From NCBI GenBank assembly GCA_031553935.1, contig JAVBKS010000042.1:1-64000 (forward strand): 64,000 bases of DNA, given 5' to 3'. Source of the DNA: JAISDD01 sp031553935. Lineage in GTDB: Bacteria; Bacillota; Syntrophomonadia; Syntrophomonadales; Syntrophomonadaceae. The notes beneath the pieces are model-generated. The model worked only from the letters and a program-made list of their open reading frames with translations. It did not search any database and was not told the origin of the DNA. The position numbers and the translations under genes were made by a program. Position 1 is the stretch's first letter. Each line of letters starts with the position of its first letter. This document shows positions 8,772-17,989 of the stretch, in pieces.

Positions 8772-8987
8772 ATGACATACATTTCATGGACTGCGTTCTT
8801 TTTATCAATAAGCGCGCAGATTTTCATTGCTTATAAAAAGCCCAAAGGATTTTTCATCTGGAATGCTTCTAATGTTATTTGGATTTATCTAGCTTATCTA
8901 CGTCTAGATTACGCCCAAATAGCAATGTTTTCAATTTACACGATTATAAATTTCTTTGCCTGGCATAAGTGGGTAAAAAGAGATTAA
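8772..8987 (+). CDS. small membrane protein, PnuC-like half
   Basis: This 71-aa protein has two or three membrane helices and a pattern (KKPKGFFIWNASNVIW, then IINFFAWHKW at the end) resembling the C-terminal part of nicotinamide-mononucleotide transporters of the PnuC/SWEET-like fold. The RBS AGAGG precedes the ATG, 9 nt after the kinase stop, so it may be cotranscribed. It is too short to be a full PnuC; such half-size proteins could oligomerise. Function is not established. Confidence 0.55.
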   Translation: MTYISWTAFFLSISAQIFIAYKKPKGFFIWNASNVIWIYLAYLRLDYAQIAMFSIYTIINFFAWHKWVKRD

Positions 8988-9130
8988 TAAGATTAATACA
9001 TTCTGTAAAACGAATATTTGCTGACACTTAGGTTTGTGATAAGTTATCGCCCTAGCTTTTTCCTCTTCTTGATCGTCAGCAGTATTTGTTTCAATTATTA
9101 TGCAGCTAGTTTTTCGAAAAGAGGTTATTT

Positions 9131-10513
9131 ATGAATCAAGCTGAAGAAATGCGTACACAAGGAATTACCCGCCTGCTTATAAACTTCTCTATTCCCGCAA
9201 TATTAGCGATGGTAGTAAACGCAGTTTATAATGTGGTTGACCGAATTTTCGTCGGAATCGGGGTTGGCCAAATTGCGATAGCAGCGACCCAAGTAGCTTT
9301 TCCGATTATGATATTAATTATGGCAGTATCGTTATTAATAAGTATCGGAGCCACTGCCTTAATCTCAATCCGCTTGGGAGAAAACAAAAAAGAAGAAGCT
9401 GAATTAATTGCCAGTAACGCCTTGTTTTTAATGATTTTACTACCGCTAGGTATGGCAGCGATTTATTATCCTTTCGCGGATGCATTGCTGACAGCTTTTG
9501 GCGCAAGCGCCGAAGTTTTGCCTTATGCTCGCGATTTTATGCATGTGATCATGATTGGGGCGGTCTTCTTTTCTGTTAGTATAGGGGTTAACAATTTTAT
9601 CCGTGCTGAAGGTAATCCTAGGATGGCAATGTTTACTCAAATACTAGGTGCGGTTATTAACGTAATTCTTAATTACATTTTCATTTTTCAATTGGGAATG
9701 GGGATTAAAGGATCGGCTTTATCGACGGTTATAGCTCAATTCGTTTCAGCCTCGGTCGTCATTACCTACTTTTTTACCCCTAGAAGCGTAATAAAGTTTA
9801 AAATTAAAAACTTTAAACTACGCAAAAGCATAGTCTTAAGAGTAGCCAGCATAGGATTTGCCCCTTTTGCACTGCAAATGGCCAATAGCTTGCAAATGTA
9901 TATAATTAATACGAACCTGCGCTATTATGGCGGGGATATTGCGCTGGCTGCGATTGGCATTATGCTAAGTATCTCTACTATGATATTTATGCCGATACTT
10001 GGCATCAGTCAAGGAGCCCAGCCTATAATTGGGTTTAATTATGGCGCAAAGCAAATTGAAAGAGTGAAAGAGACCATGATTAAGGCAATTATCTTTGGCA
10101 GCTGTGTGGCTCTGTTCGGTTATATTATTTTGCATGTTTGGACCATAGAAATTGTATCCTTTTTCGTAAGCAAACAAGATCAGAATTTTGATTATTTGAT
10201 GCAATTAACTCCTCATGCCATCCGAATTTTCTTCGCTACATTTCCTTTTGTAGCTTTGCAGGTAATTGGCTCAACTTACTTCCAGGCAACTGGTAAAGCG
10301 ATGAAAGCTACAGTTTTAAGTCTATCTCGCCAAGTATTGATTTTTATACCGTTCTTGCTGATTTTGCCGAAATATTTAGGAATTGAAGGTATCTGGTGGG
10401 CATCACCAATATCTGATATTTTGTCAGTGATGATTACGAGTAGCTTCTTGTACGTTGAATGGCGCCGTTTATCAGACCATAGTCCTGAGAGAATCAGAAA
10501 CAATCCCGCGTAA
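9131..10513 (+). CDS. MATE family multidrug/Na+-coupled efflux transporter
   Basis: This 460-aa protein has about twelve membrane helices arranged as two similar six-helix halves. The opening (GITRLLINFSIPAILAM, YNVVDRIFVG) and the second half (LGISQGAQPIIGFNYGA) match the bacterial DinF/NorM-like MATE clade common in Clostridia. These exporters extrude cationic drugs in exchange for Na+ or H+. GAGG precedes the ATG. It is monocistronic as far as can be seen, with AT-rich spacers of about 140 and 130 nt on either side. Confidence 0.93.
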   Translation: MNQAEEMRTQGITRLLINFSIPAILAMVVNAVYNVVDRIFVGIGVGQIAIAATQVAFPIMILIMAVSLLISIGATALISIRLGENKKEEAELIASNALFLMILLPLGMAAIYYPFADALLTAFGASAEVLPYARDFMHVIMIGAVFFSVSIGVNNFIRAEGNPRMAMFTQILGAVINVILNYIFIFQLGMGIKGSALSTVIAQFVSASVVITYFFTPRSVIKFKIKNFKLRKSIVLRVASIGFAPFALQMANSLQMYIINTNLRYYGGDIALAAIGIMLSISTMIFMPILGISQGAQPIIGFNYGAKQIERVKETMIKAIIFGSCVALFGYIILHVWTIEIVSFFVSKQDQNFDYLMQLTPHAIRIFFATFPFVALQVIGSTYFQATGKAMKATVLSLSRQVLIFIPFLLILPKYLGIEGIWWASPISDILSVMITSSFLYVEWRRLSDHSPERIRNNPA

Positions 10514-10645
10514 ATCCTGGCATCAGTAGGACTAAAGTATCAAATTCAGATTTCTTTCAACAATTCAGGAGGAATCTCGGCTTAATTAACGAAAAATATC
10601 ACTTCATATACAAATTATTTAGTGCATATGGAGTGATTTTCCTCA

Positions 10646-11989
10646 ATGTTAGCTGCAATAAGCGCTGAGCTGTCGTCGCAGGTGGTAATCTCTATTAACG
10701 ATATTCGAAAATACTATCAATATTTAGGTGATAATTACAGTTACCTCAGCCACAATGAAATGGTTTCGGCAATAGCAATTGCGATCCTTAAAAACATATA
10801 TAAAGAAATACCGGGAGTTAATAAAGCGCAAAAGGACGGCATTTCCTGGTTTCTAATCAACCAAGTAAATAATAGAGATGGTTTTGAGATCAAAAAGGAT
10901 GATCTATTTTTGGCTGCGATTGACTATGCGGTAATAGATAGTTCATTAATATGGCCGTTAACTAAGTGGGCCAATCAGCAGCAGGGAAATAGATTACAAT
11001 CATATACGATTGCATTAGTTATAGAAATCCTCAAGAATGAGCCTAAACACATCGAGCTTGAAAATGACTGCGCGATTTTTACCGAGACCTATAACCTATT
11101 AAAAAAGAAATTGCTTGCTGATAACTTGTATATTGATATAGGCAATGATGAAGAAATACTATCGGAATCTGATCTTATCGACTTTGAGGTTTCGTCTGCA
11201 AATAGCGATATATCGTGTCCGGGGAATTCTACATATCTTCCAGCTAATAACAATCATTATCATAACTTGGAGATCGCAGGGCTGAAAAGTATTGAAAGTA
11301 ATAGTAGTAATAGCCCAATAACTAATCTGATTTACGAAAAGAGCTATCATGAAGATTATGCTTCAATTACAGCTCCAGAAGCACATTATAAATCGAAATT
11401 CAAACAGTTATTCATGTTTGCCATTATTACTTTGTGTTTCGTTATAGCTATAGCCCCCTTGTGGATTATCCTGCGCTGGTTTGATAACATCGGCACTAAG
11501 CCCATGACTTATAAAGCTCAAACAATGTACGTTGAAAGCTCCATGGATACAGGACTTCCCCAAGAACTGCAATACAAGGATTTTAGGGAAGAGGAATTGA
11601 GATCTTTTCTCGAAAAAAAAGCATCGGTGTTAAGTTCTGATCCGTATTATTCTGCGGTTATTAATGCCAGCCAAGCAAATAATGTTAATCCATTACTACT
11701 TTTTTCGATTGCAGGCCAAGAACAAGGATTCGTGCCCAGAGATGCGGAAGGAGCATTCTTAATCGCCAATAATCCTTTTAATGTCTACGGAAGTTGGCGC
11801 AATTATAATACGAGTATTGAAAAATCAGCGCAAATAGCAGCCATGACGGTCGTAGAGTTATCAAAGGAGCGACCGGATGAAATCGACCCCATTATTTGGA
11901 TAAACCAGAGGTATGCCAAGGACAGAAACTGGAGCAATGGGGTTAGTTACTTTTTAGATGAGATGCAAGCAGAACTATCAAAAAAGTAG
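10646..11989 (+). CDS. membrane-anchored glucosaminidase-like protein
   Basis: This 447-aa protein has an unusual layout. An acidic cytosolic N-terminal region of about 250 residues with no recognised domain is followed by one membrane helix (FAIITLCFVIAIAPLWII, about 258-275), then an extracellular C-terminal domain like FlgJ/LytG beta-N-acetylglucosaminidases. In that domain SIAGQEQGF carries the likely catalytic Glu, and NNPFNVYGSW parallels the usual NLFGIK region. It would cleave glycan strands of peptidoglycan. The N-terminal half could sense or tether a cytosolic partner; that is a guess. GGAG lies 13 nt before the ATG. Confidence 0.65.
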   Translation: MLAAISAELSSQVVISINDIRKYYQYLGDNYSYLSHNEMVSAIAIAILKNIYKEIPGVNKAQKDGISWFLINQVNNRDGFEIKKDDLFLAAIDYAVIDSSLIWPLTKWANQQQGNRLQSYTIALVIEILKNEPKHIELENDCAIFTETYNLLKKKLLADNLYIDIGNDEEILSESDLIDFEVSSANSDISCPGNSTYLPANNNHYHNLEIAGLKSIESNSSNSPITNLIYEKSYHEDYASITAPEAHYKSKFKQLFMFAIITLCFVIAIAPLWIILRWFDNIGTKPMTYKAQTMYVESSMDTGLPQELQYKDFREEELRSFLEKKASVLSSDPYYSAVINASQANNVNPLLLFSIAGQEQGFVPRDAEGAFLIANNPFNVYGSWRNYNTSIEKSAQIAAMTVVELSKERPDEIDPIIWINQRYAKDRNWSNGVSYFLDEMQAELSKK

Positions 11990-12016
11990 AATTAAATAAG
12001 GCTTGAGAAACAGAGT

Positions 12017-12835
12017 TTATCGGCTGCTGCCGCCACCACCAAAACCACCGCCTCCGCCAAAGCTACCGCCGCCGCCAAATCCTCCGCCTCTACCGCCACC
12101 GCGGCCTCCGAATCCAGAAAGTGCAGATAGTATAAGGGAAGTAATAAAACCATTGAAGAATATGAAGTCAGTTCCGAAGAATAAAATTACTGCAGCGAAT
12201 AAAAGCAGGGTTTGCCATGGCGATGCCTCGCTGTTATCTTGTTCTTCCACCGGATAGACATAATTTGCGTCCAGAGGAACAATAACTCCGTACTCCTGTG
12301 CAATTACATTGACAACCGTCATATAAGTAGCTAAGATTCCATCATCAAAACTATTACTAGTAAATGAAGGCACGAGACACTCATCTAATATGTATCCTGC
12401 CTTGGAATCGGGAATAGCTCCTTCCAGACCATAACCAACCTCAATGCGAGCTCGGTTTCCCATGCGTTCACTGGGCGCTACTAGAATTAGCAAACCATTA
12501 TTTAGCTCACTATCTCCTAATTTCCATTTTCTAGCAATAGCCAAGCCGGCATCACTAATAACTGAGCCGTTTAGACTCCCAAGAGTGACAACTGCGACTT
12601 GAGCTTTTGTTGTGCTTTGCAAGGCCTGGCTGGTTGCAATGATTTTGTTTTCCGTAGCTTCAGATAATATATCGGCCTCATCAAGCACATATAAAGCTGG
12701 CGGTGGATTTGGAGCTAGAAAATCTGCCCTGGCAGTAAGCGGATTACTTAATGCCATTATGATAATCAAGAATAGCCCCAAAATCAGCTTAAACCTATTA
12801 GTAAAAACAGGGTTACATTTGCTTCTATTTAACAT
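12017..12835 (-). CDS. TPM-domain protein (YgcG-like) with Gly-rich tail
   Basis: This 272-aa protein has an N-terminal hydrophobic helix or signal (about residues 15-38), then a TPM domain (VLDEADILSEATENKI, QVAVVTLGS, GLLILVAPSERMGNRARIEVGYGLEG). A membrane helix follows (about 215-240), then a glycine-rich tail ending in GGGGSSR, as usual for this family. TPM proteins are membrane-associated and typically sit beside lemA, as here (12865-13425, 29 nt upstream). Some members show phosphatase activity in vitro; the bacterial role is not settled. Confidence 0.88.
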   Translation of the reverse strand: MLNRSKCNPVFTNRFKLILGLFLIIIMALSNPLTARADFLAPNPPPALYVLDEADILSEATENKIIATSQALQSTTKAQVAVVTLGSLNGSVISDAGLAIARKWKLGDSELNNGLLILVAPSERMGNRARIEVGYGLEGAIPDSKAGYILDECLVPSFTSNSFDDGILATYMTVVNVIAQEYGVIVPLDANYVYPVEEQDNSEASPWQTLLLFAAVILFFGTDFIFFNGFITSLILSALSGFGGRGGGRGGGFGGGGSFGGGGGFGGGGSSR

Positions 12836-12864
12836 ATGCGCTACATCTTTTCTGTAAAATAATA

Positions 12865-13425
12865 CTAATTACTAAAATCTACTTGAGGAGTTTCACGGTC
12901 ACTGTCCGTTATTTGATAGTATTCATAAGGAGAAAAACCCATAATTCCAGCCCACAGAGAATTAGGCAGGGTTTTGATTTTGGTATTAAAAGTTCTAACT
13001 GAGTCATTGTAGTCCATCCGGGCAACAGCAATTCTATTCTCGGTTCCAGATATGTCATCCATCAATTGCCTGAATGTGGCATCAGATTTTAGATTGGGAT
13101 AGTTTTCTACCACAACTAAAAGACGCGATAAGCTGGAGGTTAATTCTTCGTTGGCCTGAGCTTTTTCGGCTATGCCTTGGGCTCCCATGAGTTTACTTCT
13201 AGATTCCGCAATATTATTTAGAATGGATTGTTCCTGACTGGCAAAACCTTTGACCGTGGCAACCAAATTTGGTATCAAATCAGCCCGCCGCTTTAATTGA
13301 TTATCAATCTGACTCCAATCACTTGACACTTTTTCATTTAGATTTACTAATCCATTATAAGAACTAATTCCCCATATAAGCAAGATGGCTATAATTATTC
13401 CCGCGATAATACCAGTTTTTTTCAT
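12865..13425 (-). CDS. LemA family protein
   Basis: This 186-aa protein has an N-terminal membrane helix (GIIAGIIIAILLIWGI) and a helical-bundle LemA domain (NGLVNLNEKV, QIDNQLKRRADLIPNLV, NRIAVARMDYND, FNTKIKTLPNSL). ATG 13425 is chosen because GGGGAGG lies 5 nt before it; an upstream in-frame ATG has no such site. It is cotranscribed with the TPM gene. LemA proteins expose a helical domain outside the membrane. Their function is unknown, but the LemA-TPM pairing is widely conserved. Confidence 0.92.
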   Translation of the reverse strand: MKKTGIIAGIIIAILLIWGISSYNGLVNLNEKVSSDWSQIDNQLKRRADLIPNLVATVKGFASQEQSILNNIAESRSKLMGAQGIAEKAQANEELTSSLSRLLVVVENYPNLKSDATFRQLMDDISGTENRIAVARMDYNDSVRTFNTKIKTLPNSLWAGIMGFSPYEYYQITDSDRETPQVDFSN

Positions 13426-13618
13426 GTCGACCTCCCCAAACAATAGTTGTGCAAATTTATTTTTCTTAATACATATTATAGCAATATAACAGCAATATAA
13501 CAGGAAATCGATAAAATATTATTAGAGTATGCTTTGCATAAGTTGGACATGATAGTAAGGATCAGCATAATATGGTATTCTACAGGTAGAAACCGACTAC
13601 ATTAAGGAGATGATAATT

Positions 13619-13906
13619 ATGATGAAAAAAGCATTCATGTTTTGGTTAGGTGCAATGAACCTTACTAAGGACAAAGCCGAGAAATTTATGGATGAATTAG
13701 AAGAACGCGGTGACATGTCTAAAGAAGAAATAAAGAAGTTCGTGGATGAAGCTATAGAGCGCGGAGAAGAAGAGCGCCAAGCGCTTAAGGAAATGATGAA
13801 AAAGCAATGGAATGAATACAAGGATGAGCTTCCGTTCGTCAGCCGTTCAGACTACGAACAATTGGAAGCCCGGATAAAAGAACTCGAGTCAAAGTTAAGT
13901 CAGTAA
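13619..13906 (+). CDS. phasin-like protein (PHA synthesis regulator phasin family)
   Basis: This small, highly charged, helical protein of 95 aa has a coiled-coil C-terminus (LEARIKELESKL). The pattern LTKDKAEKFMDELEERGDMS followed by an EE-rich helix is typical of the family annotated as PHA-synthesis-regulator phasins, which are thought to coat granules or bind DNA. AAGGAG at 13604-13609 lies 9 nt before ATG 13619; the ATG at 13610 abuts it and is rejected. The PHA synthesis operon is 45 kb away at 58340-60966. A granule role is inferred. Confidence 0.7.
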   Translation: MMKKAFMFWLGAMNLTKDKAEKFMDELEERGDMSKEEIKKFVDEAIERGEEERQALKEMMKKQWNEYKDELPFVSRSDYEQLEARIKELESKLSQ

Positions 13907-14016
13907 GAATTCGTTTATAAGACTTTGCTGACACTTTGATGCAACTACTGATTTGCTAATTGTAATATTCAATTCATATTCCCAATATACTGGAAGAGAA
14001 GAAGGGGGTATGAAAT

Positions 14017-15168
14017 TTGAATAAAGTATTAACCAAATCAATATGTTGCGCGCTTTTTCTTGCGATGGCTTTCTTTTTAGCACCAACCAAGGAACTTAAG
14101 GCCGAAAAAGAAAGCAGCATTCAATACGTATTCTTAATAGTATTAGATGGTATAGATTCTGAGTTCTACACGAAGTATCCTACTTCAAATATAAGGTTTA
14201 TAGCGTCAGAAGGAGCAAGTGACGTGCAATCCCTTTGCTTTCCAGCCGATACATTAGAAGCAGGAGTGGCATCGTTGCTAACCGGCTCGCTGGCAGATGA
14301 CCATAAGCACTACACGGGAAGCAACCAAGTAGAAGTACAGTCAATGCTGGATATTTTTAAAGACAATGGCAGGAGTTTTGCGATAATTGACGGCTCCGGC
14401 GGCAAACTTATCAGTTGGTCTAGAAGCGAAAAAGACTATTTGAAGATCGATAATAAAGAAAATGACAATAGACTTTTTTCGAATGCTGAAGTTTTTTTTA
14501 ATACCAACAAGCCGTTTTTCACACTTATCTATAGCAATGATCTTTTTGAAGCCAAGATAGCAAGAGACGAAAAAGATTATAAAAACGCTATTACTAACAT
14601 TGACAGAGGGATTGGCTCTTTTTTAGATAGCTTGCGCCAGCAGAATCTGCTGGATAAATCCCTTATTATGATGACTTCCTTAAGAAGCAATACACTTCAA
14701 AACCAAGCTCCGCTAATCATCTTTGGCCCTAAAATAAAAAGAAATCAGACAATAAGCGGCACGATTGCCGGAGATATTGCTCCAACCATCGCCGAGCTGT
14801 GCGGTTTGAGCAAGCCCTATGCCAGTAGGGGTACGGCAATATATGATGCGATAGACTATTCTGAAGAAAATGTTAGAAATATGAATTTGCACTATATCAA
14901 GGAGTTAAAAGCCAGTAGAATTTTGAACTGGCAGAAGTTTTTTACACTAGATGATGAAATCAATGACGTGACTAATCAAATGGCGGCCATCAAAGCAGAA
15001 AAAGATGAAATAATCAGCTTAGCCGGAGGCAAAGAAAACTTAATTCAAACCATAAAAAAATGGCATAATTTAGAACGATTAATTGTCGGCTTCGTAATAA
15101 TAATGCTGATAGCCGGCTATTTCTTCCAATACATCAGGCTAAAGAAGAAGTTTTTATTGTTTCGCTAG
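14017..15168 (+). CDS. alkaline-phosphatase-fold protein, probably catalytically degenerate
   Basis: This 383-aa protein has a signal peptide (CCALFLAMAFFLAPT), an extracellular alkaline-phosphatase/phosphodiesterase-superfamily domain and a C-terminal membrane helix (about 353-373) followed by basic residues. The family start VLDGID, a possible nucleophile Thr/Ser near PADTLEAGVASLLTGS and the end block GDIAPTIAELCGL are recognisable. The metal-binding DxxGH and DHG motifs are not: the expected region reads MMTSLRSNT. It may be an inactive relative. The start is TTG 14017 after a GGGGG site. It is apparently monocistronic. Confidence 0.65.
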   Translation: MNKVLTKSICCALFLAMAFFLAPTKELKAEKESSIQYVFLIVLDGIDSEFYTKYPTSNIRFIASEGASDVQSLCFPADTLEAGVASLLTGSLADDHKHYTGSNQVEVQSMLDIFKDNGRSFAIIDGSGGKLISWSRSEKDYLKIDNKENDNRLFSNAEVFFNTNKPFFTLIYSNDLFEAKIARDEKDYKNAITNIDRGIGSFLDSLRQQNLLDKSLIMMTSLRSNTLQNQAPLIIFGPKIKRNQTISGTIAGDIAPTIAELCGLSKPYASRGTAIYDAIDYSEENVRNMNLHYIKELKASRILNWQKFFTLDDEINDVTNQMAAIKAEKDEIISLAGGKENLIQTIKKWHNLERLIVGFVIIMLIAGYFFQYIRLKKKFLLFR

Positions 15169-15240
15169 TAACAGGTAAGTTGGCACTTTCCTAAATAATC
15201 GAACTGCTATAATGGCTTGGTTTGCAGACAATCCGAAGAT

Positions 15241-15273
15241 AACCGCTTAACTTTTTGCTGAGCGGTTGTTTTA
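15241..15273 (+). terminator. Rho-independent terminator after 14017-15168
   Basis: AACCGCT (15241-15247) pairs with AGCGGTT (15261-15267) and is followed by GTTTTA. It lies 72 nt after the stop of the phosphatase-fold gene. Confidence 0.7.
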
Positions 15274-15350
15274 CATTTGACTTGTTAGCATACTTTTTGA
15301 TGTCGCTGAAATGAGTATGTGGAAGAAAATAAACACTTATAGCGGAGAGG

Positions 15351-15380
15351 CCTTGATCGTGATTTATATCAGATCAAGGC
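15351..15380 (-). terminator. hairpin over the 3' end of the 15364-15597 gene
   Basis: GCCTTGATC and GATCAAGGC form a perfect 9-bp stem around a 12-13 nt loop that includes the stop codon of the minus-strand gene. No U-run follows on either strand, so it may stabilise the transcript end more than terminate. Confidence 0.4.
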
Positions 15381-15597
15381 TAATTTTGGTCATGATGCTT
15401 TCTAGGACGGTATTAAACTCTACAATTGAGTGCATTTCGGCTTGGTTGTCAAATTGCTGCGATTCTAATTCGTGAAGAGCGATTAATCTAGCGGCAAACA
15501 GTTTTTCGCGAAAATTCATATCATTTGGCTTAAAGTATGCATGAATCCGCTTGGCGATGGTTTTTTCTTTGGCAGTTAGTTTTTGATTCATTAACAC
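15364..15597 (-). CDS. hypothetical small helical protein
   Basis: This 77-aa soluble protein was not recognised. It is charged and predicted helical (KEKTIAKRIHAYFKP, EKLFAARLIALHELE, a C-terminal amphipathic helix). AGGAGG at 15605-15610 lies 7 nt from a GTG at 15597 and 13 nt from the ATG at 15591, so GTG is preferred. A much longer upstream extension exists in frame but lies beyond this ribosome site and is not used. It is divergent from ruvC, with which it shares a 205-nt intergenic region. Confidence 0.6.
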   Translation of the reverse strand: MLMNQKLTAKEKTIAKRIHAYFKPNDMNFREKLFAARLIALHELESQQFDNQAEMHSIVEFNTVLESIMTKISLDLI

Positions 15598-15802
15598 TAT
15601 GAGTCCTCCTAAAATAATACTGAGATAATAATATGCGAATGCAGTAAAAAAATTACTTAAAAAAGAAAAGTGGAAATTAGTCTTCCAGTTTCGGATTATT
15701 TGTCGAAGAATGCAAATTTCTCCTCTGTTCGGGTTTATTATGGTCAATATTGATAAAATCAAGTAATATAGCACTATAAGATGAAAGCAGGACGAATTAA
15801 TA

Positions 15803-16300
15803 ATGGTAGTTATTGGAGTTGATCCTGGTACAGCAATTAGTGGCTATGCTGTTATTGAAAGCCAGGCCGGCAATAAAAAACTTAGAGAATATGGAACTAT
15901 CCAAACAAGTCCTGATATTTCCATGGCGGAAAGATTGGTTAAGGTAAATCTAGGATTAAATGAGATTATTTCGCGGTACCACCCCCAGGTTATGGCGATA
16001 GAGCAGATATTCTTTCATAAGAATAACAAAACTGTAATAACTGTTGCTCAAAGCAGAGGGGTTTTAATTATGACTGCTGCTGCTGCTGGTTTAGATGTAG
16101 CTGAGTATACTCCATTACAAGTAAAACAAGCTGTGGTAGGCTATGGGGGAGCAGATAAAAAGCAGGTACAATTCATGGTGCAAAGAATTCTTGGTCTGCG
16201 TGAGATACCTAAACCTGATGATGCCGCCGATGCTATAGCTATAGCTTTATGTCACCTGCATTCATATAGAATAAATAGTTTTGCAGAGGAAAAAAAATGA
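15803..16300 (+). CDS. ruvC: Holliday junction endonuclease RuvC
   Basis: This 165-aa resolvase makes paired nicks in four-way junctions. The acidic catalytic residues are visible: Asp in VIGVDPGTAISG, Glu in MAIEQIFF, and the C-terminal pair in PDDAADAIAIAL. The stop overlaps the ruvA start (ATGA), indicating translational coupling. It is the first gene of the ruvCAB-queH-queA-tgt-yajC-secDF run, a conserved arrangement in Firmicutes. The ribosome site is weak (AGGAC). Confidence 0.97.
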   Translation: MVVIGVDPGTAISGYAVIESQAGNKKLREYGTIQTSPDISMAERLVKVNLGLNEIISRYHPQVMAIEQIFFHKNNKTVITVAQSRGVLIMTAAAAGLDVAEYTPLQVKQAVVGYGGADKKQVQFMVQRILGLREIPKPDDAADAIAIALCHLHSYRINSFAEEKK

Positions 16301-16896
16301 TATCGTTTATTAAAGGGAAATTGTATGCCATAAATGGCGATTATATAGATGTTGAAGTTGGTGGCATGGGCTACCAAATCGCAGTGACGGAAAAGACAAT
16401 TAATAGATTGCCCTTAATTGGCGCGGAGGTCTTTCTTCATACCCATTTGCAGGTTTTGGAAAACGAATTCAAACTCTATGGATTTCTTAATAAAGAAGAA
16501 TTGAATTTGTTTTTGAAAATTACTGCTGTATCTGGAATGGGTGCTCGTGCCGGATTGAATATTATTGGCACTCTATCGCCGGAAGAGTTTTATCAAGCAA
16601 TAATTGCAAAAGACGAAAAAACATTGACTAGGATTCAAGGTATTGGTAAAAAAAGTGCCCAACGCCTATTATTTGAATTTAAAGATAAAGTGGATGCAGT
16701 GGTAAGTGCTATTAATGTCGAAGAGTATGATAAACATGCATTTGGTGAAATCCTTGATGCCATGGAAGCGCTAGGTTACGAAAGAAATGAAATCATGCCC
16801 TTTTTGCTTAAAATGCAAGCCAACAACGAATTGCATCCTCGCATTGAGGATAATATAAAGACTCTTTTGCGCTATTTTGCAAAGACGATTCAGTGA
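16297..16896 (+). CDS. ruvA: Holliday junction DNA helicase subunit RuvA
   Basis: This 199-aa protein forms the tetramer that holds the junction square. It has an N-terminal OB-fold (MISFIKGKLYAI, VEVGGMGYQI), two helix-hairpin-helix motifs (ITAVSGMGARAGLNII, IQGIGKKSAQRLLFE) and a C-terminal domain III that contacts RuvB (EALGYERNEIMPFL). It overlaps ruvC by 4 nt, with GAGG inside the ruvC end. Confidence 0.97.
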   Translation: MISFIKGKLYAINGDYIDVEVGGMGYQIAVTEKTINRLPLIGAEVFLHTHLQVLENEFKLYGFLNKEELNLFLKITAVSGMGARAGLNIIGTLSPEEFYQAIIAKDEKTLTRIQGIGKKSAQRLLFEFKDKVDAVVSAINVEEYDKHAFGEILDAMEALGYERNEIMPFLLKMQANNELHPRIEDNIKTLLRYFAKTIQ

Positions 16897-16915
16897 ACTA
16901 GTGGAGGGTAATTAA

Positions 16916-17953
16916 GTGACAGATAGAATTGTCTCGGCGCATGTTATTGGCGAAGAAGGTCCGGACATAAACTTGCGGCCGCTTCGTCTAGAAGATTACG
17001 TCGGACAAGATAAGGTTAAGAATTCCATAGCAATTTTTGTTCAAGCTGCTTGCAAGAGAAGTGAAAGCTTGGATCATGTGCTTTTAAGCGGGCCGCCAGG
17101 GCTTGGTAAAACTACTCTTGCCAGTATAATTGCCAATGAAATTGGTAAACCTATCCGGAAAACTTCAGGTCCGGCAATTGAGCGCCCAGGTGATTTAGCG
17201 GCAATTCTGACTAACTTAGAAGCGGGTGAGATACTGTTTATTGATGAGATTCACCGGCTGCACCGGACTATCGAAGAAATAATGTATCCGGCAATGGAAG
17301 ATAATGTGATCGATATCATTATAGGCAAAGGCCCGGCCGCGCGAACTCTGCGCTTAGATTTACCGCCATTTACGCTTATTGGGGCCACGACCAGGCCGGG
17401 AATGCTTAGTTCGCCACTGCGAGATCGTTTCGGTATTAACTGCCGCTTGGACTTCTATAATGATAGTGATCTGGCGGTAATAATTGCACGGGCTGCCCGG
17501 ATAATGCAAATAGATATTGAAGAACAAGGCGCTAGTGAGATTGCACGCCGTTCACGGGGCACACCCCGAATTGCAAACCGCCTTCTGCGAAGAGTCAGAG
17601 ATTATGCTATGGTCAAAGCAGAAGGGAAAATTACCTATGAGGTTGCAAAACAGGCTTTGAATATGCTGGAAGTGGATGACAGTGGTTTAGATAATTTAGA
17701 TAGAATGATCTTGGAAGCAATTATCTTTAAATTCGGTGGAGGGCCGGTTGGTTTAGATACTTTAGCAGCGGCAGTATCCGAAGAGGGTGACTCGATCACT
17801 GATGTTTACGAGCCCTATTTGCTCAAACTTGGTTTCATTAACAAAACCCCCCGGGGGAGAGTTGCAACTGCATTAGCTTACCAGCATTTAGGTTTAAAAC
17901 CGATAGAAACCGCTTATGAAAGTGATCTCTTTACAAATATTGAGGATAGTTAG
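16916..17953 (+). CDS. ruvB: Holliday junction branch-migration ATPase RuvB
   Basis: This 345-aa AAA+ motor has Walker A GPPGLGKTT, Walker B LFIDEIHRL, sensor 1 GATTRPGML with the arginine finger following in LRDRFG, and a C-terminal winged helix (FINKTPRGRVAT). It forms hexameric rings that pump DNA through the RuvA-held junction. The start is GTG, with GGAGGG 7-8 nt before it. It lies 19 nt after ruvA in the same operon. Confidence 0.97.
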   Translation: MTDRIVSAHVIGEEGPDINLRPLRLEDYVGQDKVKNSIAIFVQAACKRSESLDHVLLSGPPGLGKTTLASIIANEIGKPIRKTSGPAIERPGDLAAILTNLEAGEILFIDEIHRLHRTIEEIMYPAMEDNVIDIIIGKGPAARTLRLDLPPFTLIGATTRPGMLSSPLRDRFGINCRLDFYNDSDLAVIIARAARIMQIDIEEQGASEIARRSRGTPRIANRLLRRVRDYAMVKAEGKITYEVAKQALNMLEVDDSGLDNLDRMILEAIIFKFGGGPVGLDTLAAAVSEEGDSITDVYEPYLLKLGFINKTPRGRVATALAYQHLGLKPIETAYESDLFTNIEDS

Positions 17954-17989
17954 CATGATTTGCTAGATACTAATAAGGAATTTTTTGCC

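Noticed and set aside
12003..12257. Proline-rich plus-strand frame
   Set aside because: It is the complement of the glycine-rich tail of the TPM protein.
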